8,862 nt of DNA, taken from Actinoplanes liguriensis (lineage in GTDB: Bacteria > Actinomycetota > Actinomycetes > Mycobacteriales > Micromonosporaceae). The DNA is taken from positions 1 to 8,862 of the forward strand of contig KL571286.1 in the NCBI GenBank assembly GCA_000715855.1, read 5' to 3'. Below the pieces are notes generated by a model. The model saw only the letters and a list, made by a program, of their open reading frames with translations. It searched no databases and had not been told where the DNA came from. Below, piece by piece: positions 1 to 6,248 of the stretch. Position 1 is the first letter of the stretch; each line of letters starts with the position of its first letter. The translations under genes and the position numbers were made by a program.

Positions 1-173
1 GGGAGACGCAGGTCCTGGATCTGATCGCGCTCGGGTACACCAATGCGCGGATCGCCCGCAGCCTGGACATCTCCGAGAAAACGGTGAGCGTCCACGTCTC
101 CAACGTCCTGGCCAAGCTGGGCGTCGCGAACCGCTGGGAAGCCGCCCTCCTCCTCCGAGGCAACCCCTCCTGA
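1..173 (+). CDS. LuxR/NarL-type response regulator, C-terminal HTH (5' truncated)
   Basis: This is the last 56 codons of a gene whose start lies left of the window. The reading frame begins at base 3 and ends at TGA 171-173. The peptide opens with ETQVLDLIALGYTNARIA and continues with SLDISEKTVSVHVSNVLAKL, which is the classic GerE/LuxR four-helix DNA-binding domain: a scaffold helix, then the recognition helix TVSVHVSNVLAKLGV. By family knowledge such domains end response regulators (receiver plus HTH) or large ATP-binding LuxR regulators; the missing N-terminus prevents choosing. It is transcribed toward the sugar operon and separated from it by the convergent hairpin at 237-273, so there is no direct sign that it controls that operon. 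The domain assignment is secure; the target genes and signal are unknown. Confidence 0.93.
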   Translation, partial: ETQVLDLIALGYTNARIARSLDISEKTVSVHVSNVLAKLGVANRWEAALLLRGNPS

Positions 174-236
174 CCCACCCCAGCCGCCAGCTCGCCCTCC
201 CCAGCTGGTCCTCACGGCTCGGGCTGCGGGCTGGGC

Positions 237-273
237 CTCACCGTGGTCATGCGGCACGCATAACCACGGTGGG
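237..273. terminator. Bidirectional intrinsic-type terminator hairpin
   Basis: Arms CACCGTGGT (239-247) and ACCACGGTG (263-271) are perfectly complementary. After one C/A mismatch the stem continues with ATGCG (249-253) and CGCAT (257-261), closing on a three-base loop, GCA. A G-U wobble (238/272) and a C-G pair (237/273) lengthen the base. It lies about 64 bp past the stop of the LuxR gene and 28 bp past the stop of the minus-strand papain-like gene, which is where two convergent transcripts need to end. There is no T-tract on either strand, which is common for actinobacterial terminators. The rest of 174-300 shows no gene. Confidence 0.8.
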
Positions 274-300
274 AACCAGCCGGAAGGCCGGCCGGCGGGT

Positions 301-1197
301 CTACATGATGTTGCCGCCGCGCCAGCGGTGGTTGAAGGCGGGCATCCCGGCCGGCCGGTCGGCGCGGCGGATGTCCTCGAGGTCGGCCTGGATGCGGTCG
401 CGCAGCGGCGGATTGGCGTCGAGCACCGCCGGCGACGTCACCGTGTACGCCTCCTCGACGTAGGTGAGCAGGAACTCCGGCGACAGGCGGCGAATCCTTC
501 CACCGCTGAGGCAGAAGAACTCCCGGTGCGAGTAGCCGGTGACGGCGACGCAGTGGCTGGACAGGCTGCCCGGGGTGGCGTCGTAGACCGGGCCGTAACC
601 GGGCACGTACCACGAGTCGCGCAGCCCGCCCGAGCTGTCCTTGATCGACTGCGGGAGGGCCAGGCCGACCAGGACGCCGCCGAAGCGCAGCACCGCGTCG
701 CGCAGTTGGTCCAGGTTGCGCGGCTCGATCTCCAGGAACGACCGCGCCTCCGGCAGCAGACCGGCGAGCGGCTGGTCAGCGTGCACCCACACCTTCAGCG
801 CCAGCAGCAGACTGGTGCCGAAGTCGTTGTGGGCTTCCCGTTTGCCGGAGACCGGCAGGGCCGTACGGGCCAGGGCGGTGGCGTCCCGGCGGAACGGGGA
901 CACCTTCTCGTAGATCTTGAGAGTGTCCTCAAGGGTGGGGTTGTACTGCTCTTTCGCCGACGCGTACCAGGACTGGGCGAGCAGCGCCATCGCGGCGGGC
1001 ACACAGTTCTGGAAGCCGACGTCGCCGACCGGCTCGCCGGCGGGAACGTCGACGAACACGTCGCCGAGATGGAAGCGGCCGTCGGGCTGGAGCCCGTGCC
1101 GCGCCACCTCCGGATCGTCGAGATATCCGGAGTACTGCCCCATCTGGAGCGTCCGGATGTCGGTTTCTGCCGCCAGACGGCCTGCAAGTGCGTCCAT
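301..1197 (-). CDS. Papain-like cysteine protease-fold protein, function unknown
   Basis: The 298-aa product lacks a signal peptide or membrane segment, so it is probably cytoplasmic. I chose ATG at 1197 over the longer frame from 1281 because GGAGGG (1203-1208) sits five bases upstream, and the extra 28 codons look like intergenic sequence. C65 lies in FQNCVPAAMALLAQSWYA, which resembles the active-site Cys helix of papain-like proteins (xxDCTIAAxxH type). H215 lies in SSHCVAVTGYS, matching the His strand that precedes the Asn/Asp of the triad. SPEFLLTYVEEAYTV (239-253) matches the C-terminal helix seen in such proteins. The usual WG after the third catalytic residue is replaced by LSGG (230-233), so activity is uncertain. 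It follows permease 2 after 85 bp on the same strand and may be the last operon gene or have its own promoter. Substrate and role are not recognisable. Confidence 0.8.
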   Translation of the reverse strand: MDALAGRLAAETDIRTLQMGQYSGYLDDPEVARHGLQPDGRFHLGDVFVDVPAGEPVGDVGFQNCVPAAMALLAQSWYASAKEQYNPTLEDTLKIYEKVSPFRRDATALARTALPVSGKREAHNDFGTSLLLALKVWVHADQPLAGLLPEARSFLEIEPRNLDQLRDAVLRFGGVLVGLALPQSIKDSSGGLRDSWYVPGYGPVYDATPGSLSSHCVAVTGYSHREFFCLSGGRIRRLSPEFLLTYVEEAYTVTSPAVLDANPPLRDRIQADLEDIRRADRPAGMPAFNHRWRGGNIM

Positions 1198-1202
1198 GGT
1201 CA

Positions 1203-1208
1203 CCCTCC
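1203..1208 (-). promoter_or_regulatory. Shine-Dalgarno site deciding the papain-like gene start
   Basis: The minus strand reads GGAGGG, five bases before ATG at 1197. The longer in-frame candidate at 1281 would start beside the permease 2 stop codon and has no comparable site, so this fixes the start. Confidence 0.7.
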
Positions 1209-1282
1209 GCGTCGAGCCCACTGAGCGTAAGGAGGCTATCGCCGGACGTGCTGATACACACTGGCGGATAAGCGACACCAAT

Positions 1283-2095
1283 CTATTTCACGGCGCCTCC
1301 CGTGATCCCGGCGATGATCTTGCGCTGGGCGACCGCGAAGACCACGACCAGGGGCAGGCTCATCAATATCACGTACGCGAAGATCAGGTGCCAGTTGTTG
1401 AGGTAGAGCCCCGCGCTGGCGACCTGGAACAGGTTCAGCGGCAGCGTGTCGAGCCGGCCGCCGACCACGAAGAACGCGTAGAACACGTCGTTCCACACAT
1501 AGAGGCAGATCAGGATCGTGGCGGTGGCGAGCACCGGCCGCAGCAGGGGCAGGACGATGCGCCGGAACACCGCGACCGGCCCGGCGCCGTCGATGCGCGC
1601 CGCCTCCTCCAGGGCCTCCGGGATGGTCCGGACGAAACCGGTGACGAAGAAGATCACCGTCGACAGGTAGATGCCGAGGTAGACCCCGATCATGCCGAGC
1701 GCGGTGCCGGCCAGGCCGAGCTGGCGCAGCAGGAGCACCACGGTGACGACGGCCGGCGGAAGAATGATGCCGCTGATGCCGAGCGCGTAGAGCGCCGCGG
1801 TCAGCCGCGACGTGCGCCGCGCGAGCACCCACGCCGCCATCGAGCCGAGGATCAGCACGCCGGCGACGGTCGGCACCACGATCAGCAGACTGCCGAAGAA
1901 TGCCGCCGGCACGTCCGCGGCCGTCCACACCTGACGCAGGTTGTCCCACAGATGCCACTGCGTCGGCGGGCTCAGGTCCGGGTCGATCGCCTCCGCCCGG
2001 GACTTTCCGGCGGTCGCGATCACCAGCCAGAGCGGCACCCCGATCAGGGCCGCGACCAGCAGGATCGCCGCGACGGGTTGTAGGCGGCGGCTCAC
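1283..2095 (-). CDS. Carbohydrate ABC transporter permease 2 (MalG-like, CUT1)
   Basis: This 270-aa inner-membrane protein forms half of the sugar channel together with the permease encoded just upstream. An N-terminal membrane segment (about residues 7-27) is followed by a short external stretch (SRAEAIDPDLSPPTQWHLWDN region) and several hydrophobic helices. The EAA loop is clear at about 160-187 (EALEEAARIDGAGPVAVF, then RRIVLPLLRP); it docks onto the ATPase subunit. The sequence WNDVFYAFF near residue 201 and the short basic C-terminus (AQRKIIAGITGGAVK) are typical of MalG-type subunits. The start is GTG at 2095, which shares GTGA with the stop of permease 1 and is preceded by AGGAGG at 2100-2105. 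The same frame stays open upstream to 2884, but that part is a shadow of permease 1. The length is normal for the family. The substrate is inferred from context only. Confidence 0.95.
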   Translation of the reverse strand: MSRRLQPVAAILLVAALIGVPLWLVIATAGKSRAEAIDPDLSPPTQWHLWDNLRQVWTAADVPAAFFGSLLIVVPTVAGVLILGSMAAWVLARRTSRLTAALYALGISGIILPPAVVTVVLLLRQLGLAGTALGMIGVYLGIYLSTVIFFVTGFVRTIPEALEEAARIDGAGPVAVFRRIVLPLLRPVLATATILICLYVWNDVFYAFFVVGGRLDTLPLNLFQVASAGLYLNNWHLIFAYVILMSLPLVVVFAVAQRKIIAGITGGAVK

Positions 2096-2970
2096 AGGAC
2101 CTCCTCGCGACGGCGGAGCAGCGTGATCACCGGGAACGCCATCAGCGCCACCAGCAGGAACAGGACCAGGCTCATCGTCGTGGCCTGGGCGAACAGGCCC
2201 TGCCCGAACGTGCGGTAGATGAAGATGTTCAACAATTCGGTGGTACGCGCAGGTCCGCCCCCGGTCGTCGCCTGCACCACGTCGAAGCCGTTCATCGAGC
2301 CGAGCAGCGCCGTCGCTACGTTGAAAGTTATCGCCGGCGCGAGCAGCGGCACCCGGATCGCCCAGAACGTGCGCCACCGTGACGCGCCGTCGATGCGGGC
2401 CGCCTCGACCACGTCTTCCGGGATCGTCTTCAGCCCGGCCAGGTAGATCAGCATCGCCAGGCCCATCCACTTCCACGCGTGGATCAGGCTGACCACCAGG
2501 ATCGTCCACGTGGTGTCGGCGAGCAGCCCGGTGTGCTTGAGCAGCGCCTGGAAGATGTAGCCGACGGCGAGGGCCGACATCAGCACCGGGATCAGCAGGA
2601 ACGTGCGGGCGATCCGGTTGACCACGGTGTCGCGTTCGAGGAGCACCGCGAGACCGAAACCGAGCACGTTCTGGAAGATCGCGACGAGCACCGCGTAGAC
2701 CACGGTGACGCGCAGCGCCCGGAACAGGGTGCCGTTCTCCGCGAGCTGACGGAAATTGTCGACGCCCACCGGATTGATCGCGGCCTTGAAGCCGGACCAG
2801 TCGGTGAACGCGTAGATGAACTGGTAGACGGTCGGAAGAACGAAGAAGATCAGGAGAAGGAGGTACGCCGGCAGCAGGAACCACAGGGGGTGTGTCCGCC
2901 GGGTGATGGTGCCCGGGGCCGCCACGGGCAGCACCCGGGCCTTCGTCAGCGTGCCGATCGCGCTGGTCAC
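2092..2970 (-). CDS. Carbohydrate ABC transporter permease 1 (MalF-like, CUT1)
   Basis: This 292-aa membrane protein pairs with permease 2. A cytoplasmic N-terminus of about 27 residues is followed by the first membrane helix (HPLWFLLPAYLLLLIFFVLP, 27-46) and the FTDWSG/NFRQL region characteristic of CUT1 MalF-type subunits. The EAA loop spans about 189-212 (EAARIDGASRWRTFWAIRVP). The periplasm-facing TTGGGPARTTELLNIFIYRTF stretch, from about residue 235, is a strong family signature. The start is GTG at 2970, overlapping the TGA stop of the binding-protein gene by four bases. There is no strong Shine-Dalgarno site in front of it, so translation is probably coupled to the preceding gene. The family is certain; the transported sugar is not readable from the sequence. 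Confidence 0.95.
   Translation of the reverse strand: MTSAIGTLTKARVLPVAAPGTITRRTHPLWFLLPAYLLLLIFFVLPTVYQFIYAFTDWSGFKAAINPVGVDNFRQLAENGTLFRALRVTVVYAVLVAIFQNVLGFGLAVLLERDTVVNRIARTFLLIPVLMSALAVGYIFQALLKHTGLLADTTWTILVVSLIHAWKWMGLAMLIYLAGLKTIPEDVVEAARIDGASRWRTFWAIRVPLLAPAITFNVATALLGSMNGFDVVQATTGGGPARTTELLNIFIYRTFGQGLFAQATTMSLVLFLLVALMAFPVITLLRRREEVL
2100..2105 (-). promoter_or_regulatory. Strong Shine-Dalgarno site for permease 2
   Basis: The minus strand reads a perfect AGGAGG, four bases before the GTG start of permease 2 and inside the last codons of permease 1. With the GTGA stop/start overlap it supports coupled translation and settles the start within a much longer open frame. Confidence 0.75.
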
Positions 2971-4271
2971 TTCAAGTAACCGGCCGCTTTGGCGAGCTGC
3001 TCGAACTGGTCCTGCGTGGCCTTGGCGACCTGCTCCGGGGTCATCGTGCCGGCGATCATGTCGGCCAGGTTGAGGTACAGGTCGGGGTTCGCGACGGCCA
3101 GCGCCTGCATCGAGCCGGCCGAGCTGCCGACCGCGGCGTGCACGTCGAGCAGCGCCTGCGGCACGCCGGACGGGTTCGGCACGGAGGTCTCCAGCGAGAC
3201 GGTGTTGCGGTCGGTGACGAAGTCCGCGTAGCCGGGGCCCATCCAGTAGGCGAGCAGCTGCCGCGCGGCGGCCTCCCGCCCGGCGTCGCCGGTCTTGAAC
3301 GCGACCAGGGCGTTCGACTGATCCGGGATGAACGTGCCGACGTTGCCGGACGGCGCGATCGGGAAGAAGCCGATCCTCTGGTTCAGCGTGGCGGTGTCCG
3401 CCTTGGCCTGCAGTTGACCGAAGAACGAGTTGACCTGCATGACCATCGCGGCCTTACCGGTCAGCAGCGCGGTGCCCTGGTCCTCGAACTTGGCGGTCTT
3501 GATGTCGGAGTTGAACAGGCCCTCCTTGATCAGGTCCTGGTACTTCGTGATGGCGTCCAGCACGGTCTTGTCGGTGAATTTCTCCTGACCGGTGTTGATC
3601 CGGTCCCACAGGCCGGCCTTGGCGGCGTCGGCGAGCTGCACCTGGACCCACCACTGGGTGGCCCAGCGGTCCGCGCCCATCTCGTAGAACGGTGCGACGC
3701 CCTTGATCTTCCGGGCCGTCGCGACCAGCTCGTCGAAAGTCTTCGGCGGCGTGGTGATGTTGTTGGCGGCGAAAACTTCCTTGTTGTAGTAGACGCCCTC
3801 GACCGCCGGGCTGGTGATCAGCGCCGCGTAGCGGGTGTTGTCGAGCAGCCCGGTGATGTCCTTCAGCTTCGGGTCCAGCTTGTCCAGCCAGGGGGCGCCG
3901 GTGAGCGGCTGCAGGTTGGCCTTTGCGTTGATCGCGGTGAGCATCGACGCGGTGGGCTGCCAGAACGCCAGGTCCGGCTTGTCACCGGTGGCGACCTTGG
4001 TCTGAATGCCCTGCTCGTACGGGTCGGGGATGGTGACGATCTCGACGGTGGCGCCGGTGGCCTGCTGGAAGCCCTCGATCACCTTCTTCGGGACGGTGTT
4101 GCTGTTCTGAGCGGCCCAGATGGTGAGTTTGACGCCGTCCAGCTTGGTGGCAGGGTCGGGCCAGGTGACGGTGGTGCTTTCCGTCGCGGTGCCGGTGGCG
4201 CCGGGGTCGGTGCAGGCGGTCAGCCCGGCCATGAGCAGCACGGCGATGGCGGCGGTTGTCCAGCGTTTCAT
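2967..4271 (-). CDS. Sugar ABC transporter substrate-binding lipoprotein (family 1)
   Basis: This 434-aa extracellular binding protein is anchored by lipid to the outer face of the membrane and delivers oligosaccharide to the two permeases. The N-terminus MKRWTTAAIAVLLMAGLTAC is a lipoprotein signal with lipobox LTAC, so C20 should become the lipidated first residue. A Ser/Thr/Pro-rich linker follows, then the two-lobed family 1 fold: KLTIWAAQNSN near the start, YNKEVFAANNITTPPKTFDEL in the hinge region, and an aromatic-rich DRWATQWWVQVQ segment likely to contribute to the sugar site. The ATG start has GAAGGAAA just upstream, overlapping the stop of the GH36 gene 10 bp away; the stop overlaps the start of permease 1. 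The length is typical. Homologues bind many different oligosaccharides; galactoside or arabinose-containing ligands are inferred only from the neighbours. Confidence 0.94.
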   Translation of the reverse strand: MKRWTTAAIAVLLMAGLTACTDPGATGTATESTTVTWPDPATKLDGVKLTIWAAQNSNTVPKKVIEGFQQATGATVEIVTIPDPYEQGIQTKVATGDKPDLAFWQPTASMLTAINAKANLQPLTGAPWLDKLDPKLKDITGLLDNTRYAALITSPAVEGVYYNKEVFAANNITTPPKTFDELVATARKIKGVAPFYEMGADRWATQWWVQVQLADAAKAGLWDRINTGQEKFTDKTVLDAITKYQDLIKEGLFNSDIKTAKFEDQGTALLTGKAAMVMQVNSFFGQLQAKADTATLNQRIGFFPIAPSGNVGTFIPDQSNALVAFKTGDAGREAAARQLLAYWMGPGYADFVTDRNTVSLETSVPNPSGVPQALLDVHAAVGSSAGSMQALAVANPDLYLNLADMIAGTMTPEQVAKATQDQFEQLAKAAGYLK

Positions 4272-4281
4272 GCGGTTTCCT

Positions 4282-6204
4282 TCATGGTTGGTGGATCGTG
4301 AAGATGCGAGCGGAGTGGGGGGCGTCGGCGGTCAGGACGGTCCCGTGCTCATTCCGGACGTTTCCCCAGGCGGGCAGGTGCCGCGGATAGAGCGGTTCGA
4401 GGTCGCCCGCGATGGGGAGCAGCAGCGACCTGTCCGCATGCGACCGTCGCCAGACACCCAGGTAGGTGGTGTCACCGGCGCGCAGGCCGAGAGCGAGCCA
4501 TCCGTCGTCCCACCGTGGTAGCCCCAGCGGCCAGACCGGAGTCGCCTCCGCCAGGACGTTCCGGATCCCGTGATAGGCGCGGACCCCTTCGCGGACGAGC
4601 TCGCGCTGGTCAGGGCTCATCGCGTCGAGGCGACCCGACAGGTACAGGCGGCCGAGGAGGCCGGTGCACATCGCGTACGCGATCTCCTCGTCCGTCATGT
4701 CCGGTTGCGGATACGCCCAGCTCGCGGCCTGCTCGGGCAGGATCGACAACGGCGCCGCGACCGCGATCGGCGGATACAACCGGAAGTCCTGCTGATCGCT
4801 GGTCGACTGCAGGTGCATGCGGCTGAGCAGCGCATAGTCGGCGCGCATCGCCCCCGAGGCACAGTTCTCGAGGATCAGCTCGGGGTGCCGTTCGCGGAGC
4901 CGGTCGAGCCACGCGAGGTGCGCCCGGTTGTGGTCGAGCAGGCCGGGCACGGAGCCGGGGTCGATGTTGTAGTCCAGCTTGAAGTAGCCGGCTCCGAGCT
5001 GTTCGACCAACCGGTCGACGACCTCGTCGAGGTGCGCGACCGCGGCGGGATGGCGCAGGTCCAGGTGGTAACGGCCGTGCTCGGCCACCCGCACCCCGCC
5101 CTGCTGAAGAAAAGCACCGTCGGGAAGCTTGTCGGCCATCGGGCTTCGGACGCCGATCACCTCCGGCTCCAGCCACAGTCCGGGGACCATGCCGCGGTCG
5201 CGGATGCGGGCGATGACCTCCTCGATCCCGCGCGGGAAGCGGGTCTGCGACGGCTGCCACTCGCCGACGCTGTCCCACCAGTAGGTGTCGTTGTCGTACC
5301 AACCGGCGTCGACGCAGAAAATCTCCGCCCCGATGTCGGCGGCCGCGTCGATCAGGGGGCGAAGCTTCTCCGTGGTGGGATCGCCCATCAGCGTGTTCAT
5401 GTAGTCGTTGAAGACGATCCGGGCATCCGGCTTCGCCGAGACCAATTTCCGGCGGTACGCGGTCAAGGACTCGACCGAGTCCGCCATCGCCACCGGCACC
5501 GTCGTGAACGACTCGCCCGGCGCCAGCGACTGCTGCCACTGGTGATCGATATCGGTCGGGCCGAGCAGCGCGACGTAGATGCCGTCGCGCCGCTCGCCGA
5601 CCTCGAAACGCCAGGGGCCGTTGTGCTCGATCTGCCAGTACCAGGCGTCTCCGGTGGTGCGGTCGATCAGGGCGGCGGTGGGGAGGCGCGCGCCGGTGGA
5701 CCAGGTCCCGGTGCTGGTGACGGTGTGGCAGCCGCGGCCGTCCTGGCCGTGCATCCGCAGGTTCAGGTCGGGGACCACGTCCCGCAGCGGGCGCCTGGTC
5801 CACCGCCCCTCGCCGAGCCACTCGCTGTCCCCGGTCAGCAGATCGAGGTCGTCCGCCGCCGTCGCCAGGCCCGCCACCAGCGAAGTCACGCCGAGCAGCA
5901 GGACCGGGCCGGACCCGTCGTTGGTGACGACGGTCCGGGCCTGCACCGCCCTTCCGGTTCGCTGAAGGACAATGCTCGCCGTCAGCCCGGTCCGCTCGTC
6001 GCACTGGTCGATGCGCAGCTCGTCGCCGGTCGCCGTGGTGCCGGTGACGCGCATCCGGCGGCCGATCGACGTCTCCGAGAAGCGCCGCGACACGTGATCG
6101 CGGCCCTCCCCGGCGGCCAGGATCTCCACCAGCGGCTGACCGGTGCCGCGCAGGCGCGCCGGCCGGTCCCCGCCGATGTCGATGACCAGGTTTCCCCACT
6201 CCAC
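4282..6204 (-). CDS. GH36-family alpha-galactosidase-like glycosidase, cytoplasmic
   Basis: This 640-aa retaining glycosidase probably removes terminal alpha-galactose or a related sugar from imported oligosaccharides. An N-terminal beta-sandwich (about 1-255) precedes the catalytic barrel (about 260-560) and a C-terminal beta domain. Visible GH36 motifs are CVDAGWY (297-303), GLWLEPE (342-348), LDLRHP (381-386), KLDYN with nucleophile D411, ENCASGAMRAD (446-456), and TSDQQD with acid/base D470. No signal peptide is present, so it acts inside the cell, consistent with transporter genes 10 bp downstream. The start is GTG at 6204 with AAGGAG at 6214-6219. It is shorter than the roughly 730 aa of well-studied members. 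Two positions that contact galactose in those enzymes appear changed (A300 for the second Asp of DDGW, S467 for a Trp), so another galacto-configured substrate is possible. Confidence 0.9.
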   Translation of the reverse strand: MEWGNLVIDIGGDRPARLRGTGQPLVEILAAGEGRDHVSRRFSETSIGRRMRVTGTTATGDELRIDQCDERTGLTASIVLQRTGRAVQARTVVTNDGSGPVLLLGVTSLVAGLATAADDLDLLTGDSEWLGEGRWTRRPLRDVVPDLNLRMHGQDGRGCHTVTSTGTWSTGARLPTAALIDRTTGDAWYWQIEHNGPWRFEVGERRDGIYVALLGPTDIDHQWQQSLAPGESFTTVPVAMADSVESLTAYRRKLVSAKPDARIVFNDYMNTLMGDPTTEKLRPLIDAAADIGAEIFCVDAGWYDNDTYWWDSVGEWQPSQTRFPRGIEEVIARIRDRGMVPGLWLEPEVIGVRSPMADKLPDGAFLQQGGVRVAEHGRYHLDLRHPAAVAHLDEVVDRLVEQLGAGYFKLDYNIDPGSVPGLLDHNRAHLAWLDRLRERHPELILENCASGAMRADYALLSRMHLQSTSDQQDFRLYPPIAVAAPLSILPEQAASWAYPQPDMTDEEIAYAMCTGLLGRLYLSGRLDAMSPDQRELVREGVRAYHGIRNVLAEATPVWPLGLPRWDDGWLALGLRAGDTTYLGVWRRSHADRSLLLPIAGDLEPLYPRHLPAWGNVRNEHGTVLTADAPHSARIFTIHQP

Positions 6205-6213
6205 CTCGTGTTG

Positions 6214-6219
6214 CTCCTT
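6214..6219 (-). promoter_or_regulatory. Shine-Dalgarno site for the GH36 gene
   Basis: The minus strand reads AAGGAG, nine bases before the GTG start at 6204, in the 38-bp gap behind the secreted glycosidase gene. No promoter or terminator is evident in this gap, which favours a single transcript. Confidence 0.6.
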
Positions 6220-6222
6220 GCT

Positions 6223-6248
6223 CGTCGTCAGCCGTTACGTCGTCAGCC
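6223..6248. repeat. 11-bp direct repeat across the glycosidase stop codon
   Basis: CGTCGTCAGCC occurs at 6223-6233 and again at 6238-6248, a period of 15 bases. The second copy contains the last Gly codon and TGA stop of the secreted glycosidase as read on the minus strand. It looks like a small duplication of the gene end; no function is evident. Confidence 0.7.

Noticed and set aside
1198..1282. Possible separate promoter for the papain-like gene in the 85-bp gap (TTGGTG followed 17 bases later by TGTATC on the minus strand).
   Set aside because: Both boxes match poorly; the gap leaves open whether the gene is in the operon, but the sequence does not prove a promoter.
1283..2884. A 533-codon minus-strand frame read as a fused double permease.
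   Set aside because: The part before 2095 is out-of-frame arginine/glycine-rich shadow of permease 1; the real protein starts at GTG 2095 after AGGAGG.
4268..4285. A five-codon minus-strand frame (MKETA) whose ATG overlaps the GH36 stop and whose TGA overlaps the binding-protein start.
   Set aside because: No Shine-Dalgarno site precedes it, and it consists of the binding protein's own ribosome site; a chance frame is the simpler reading.
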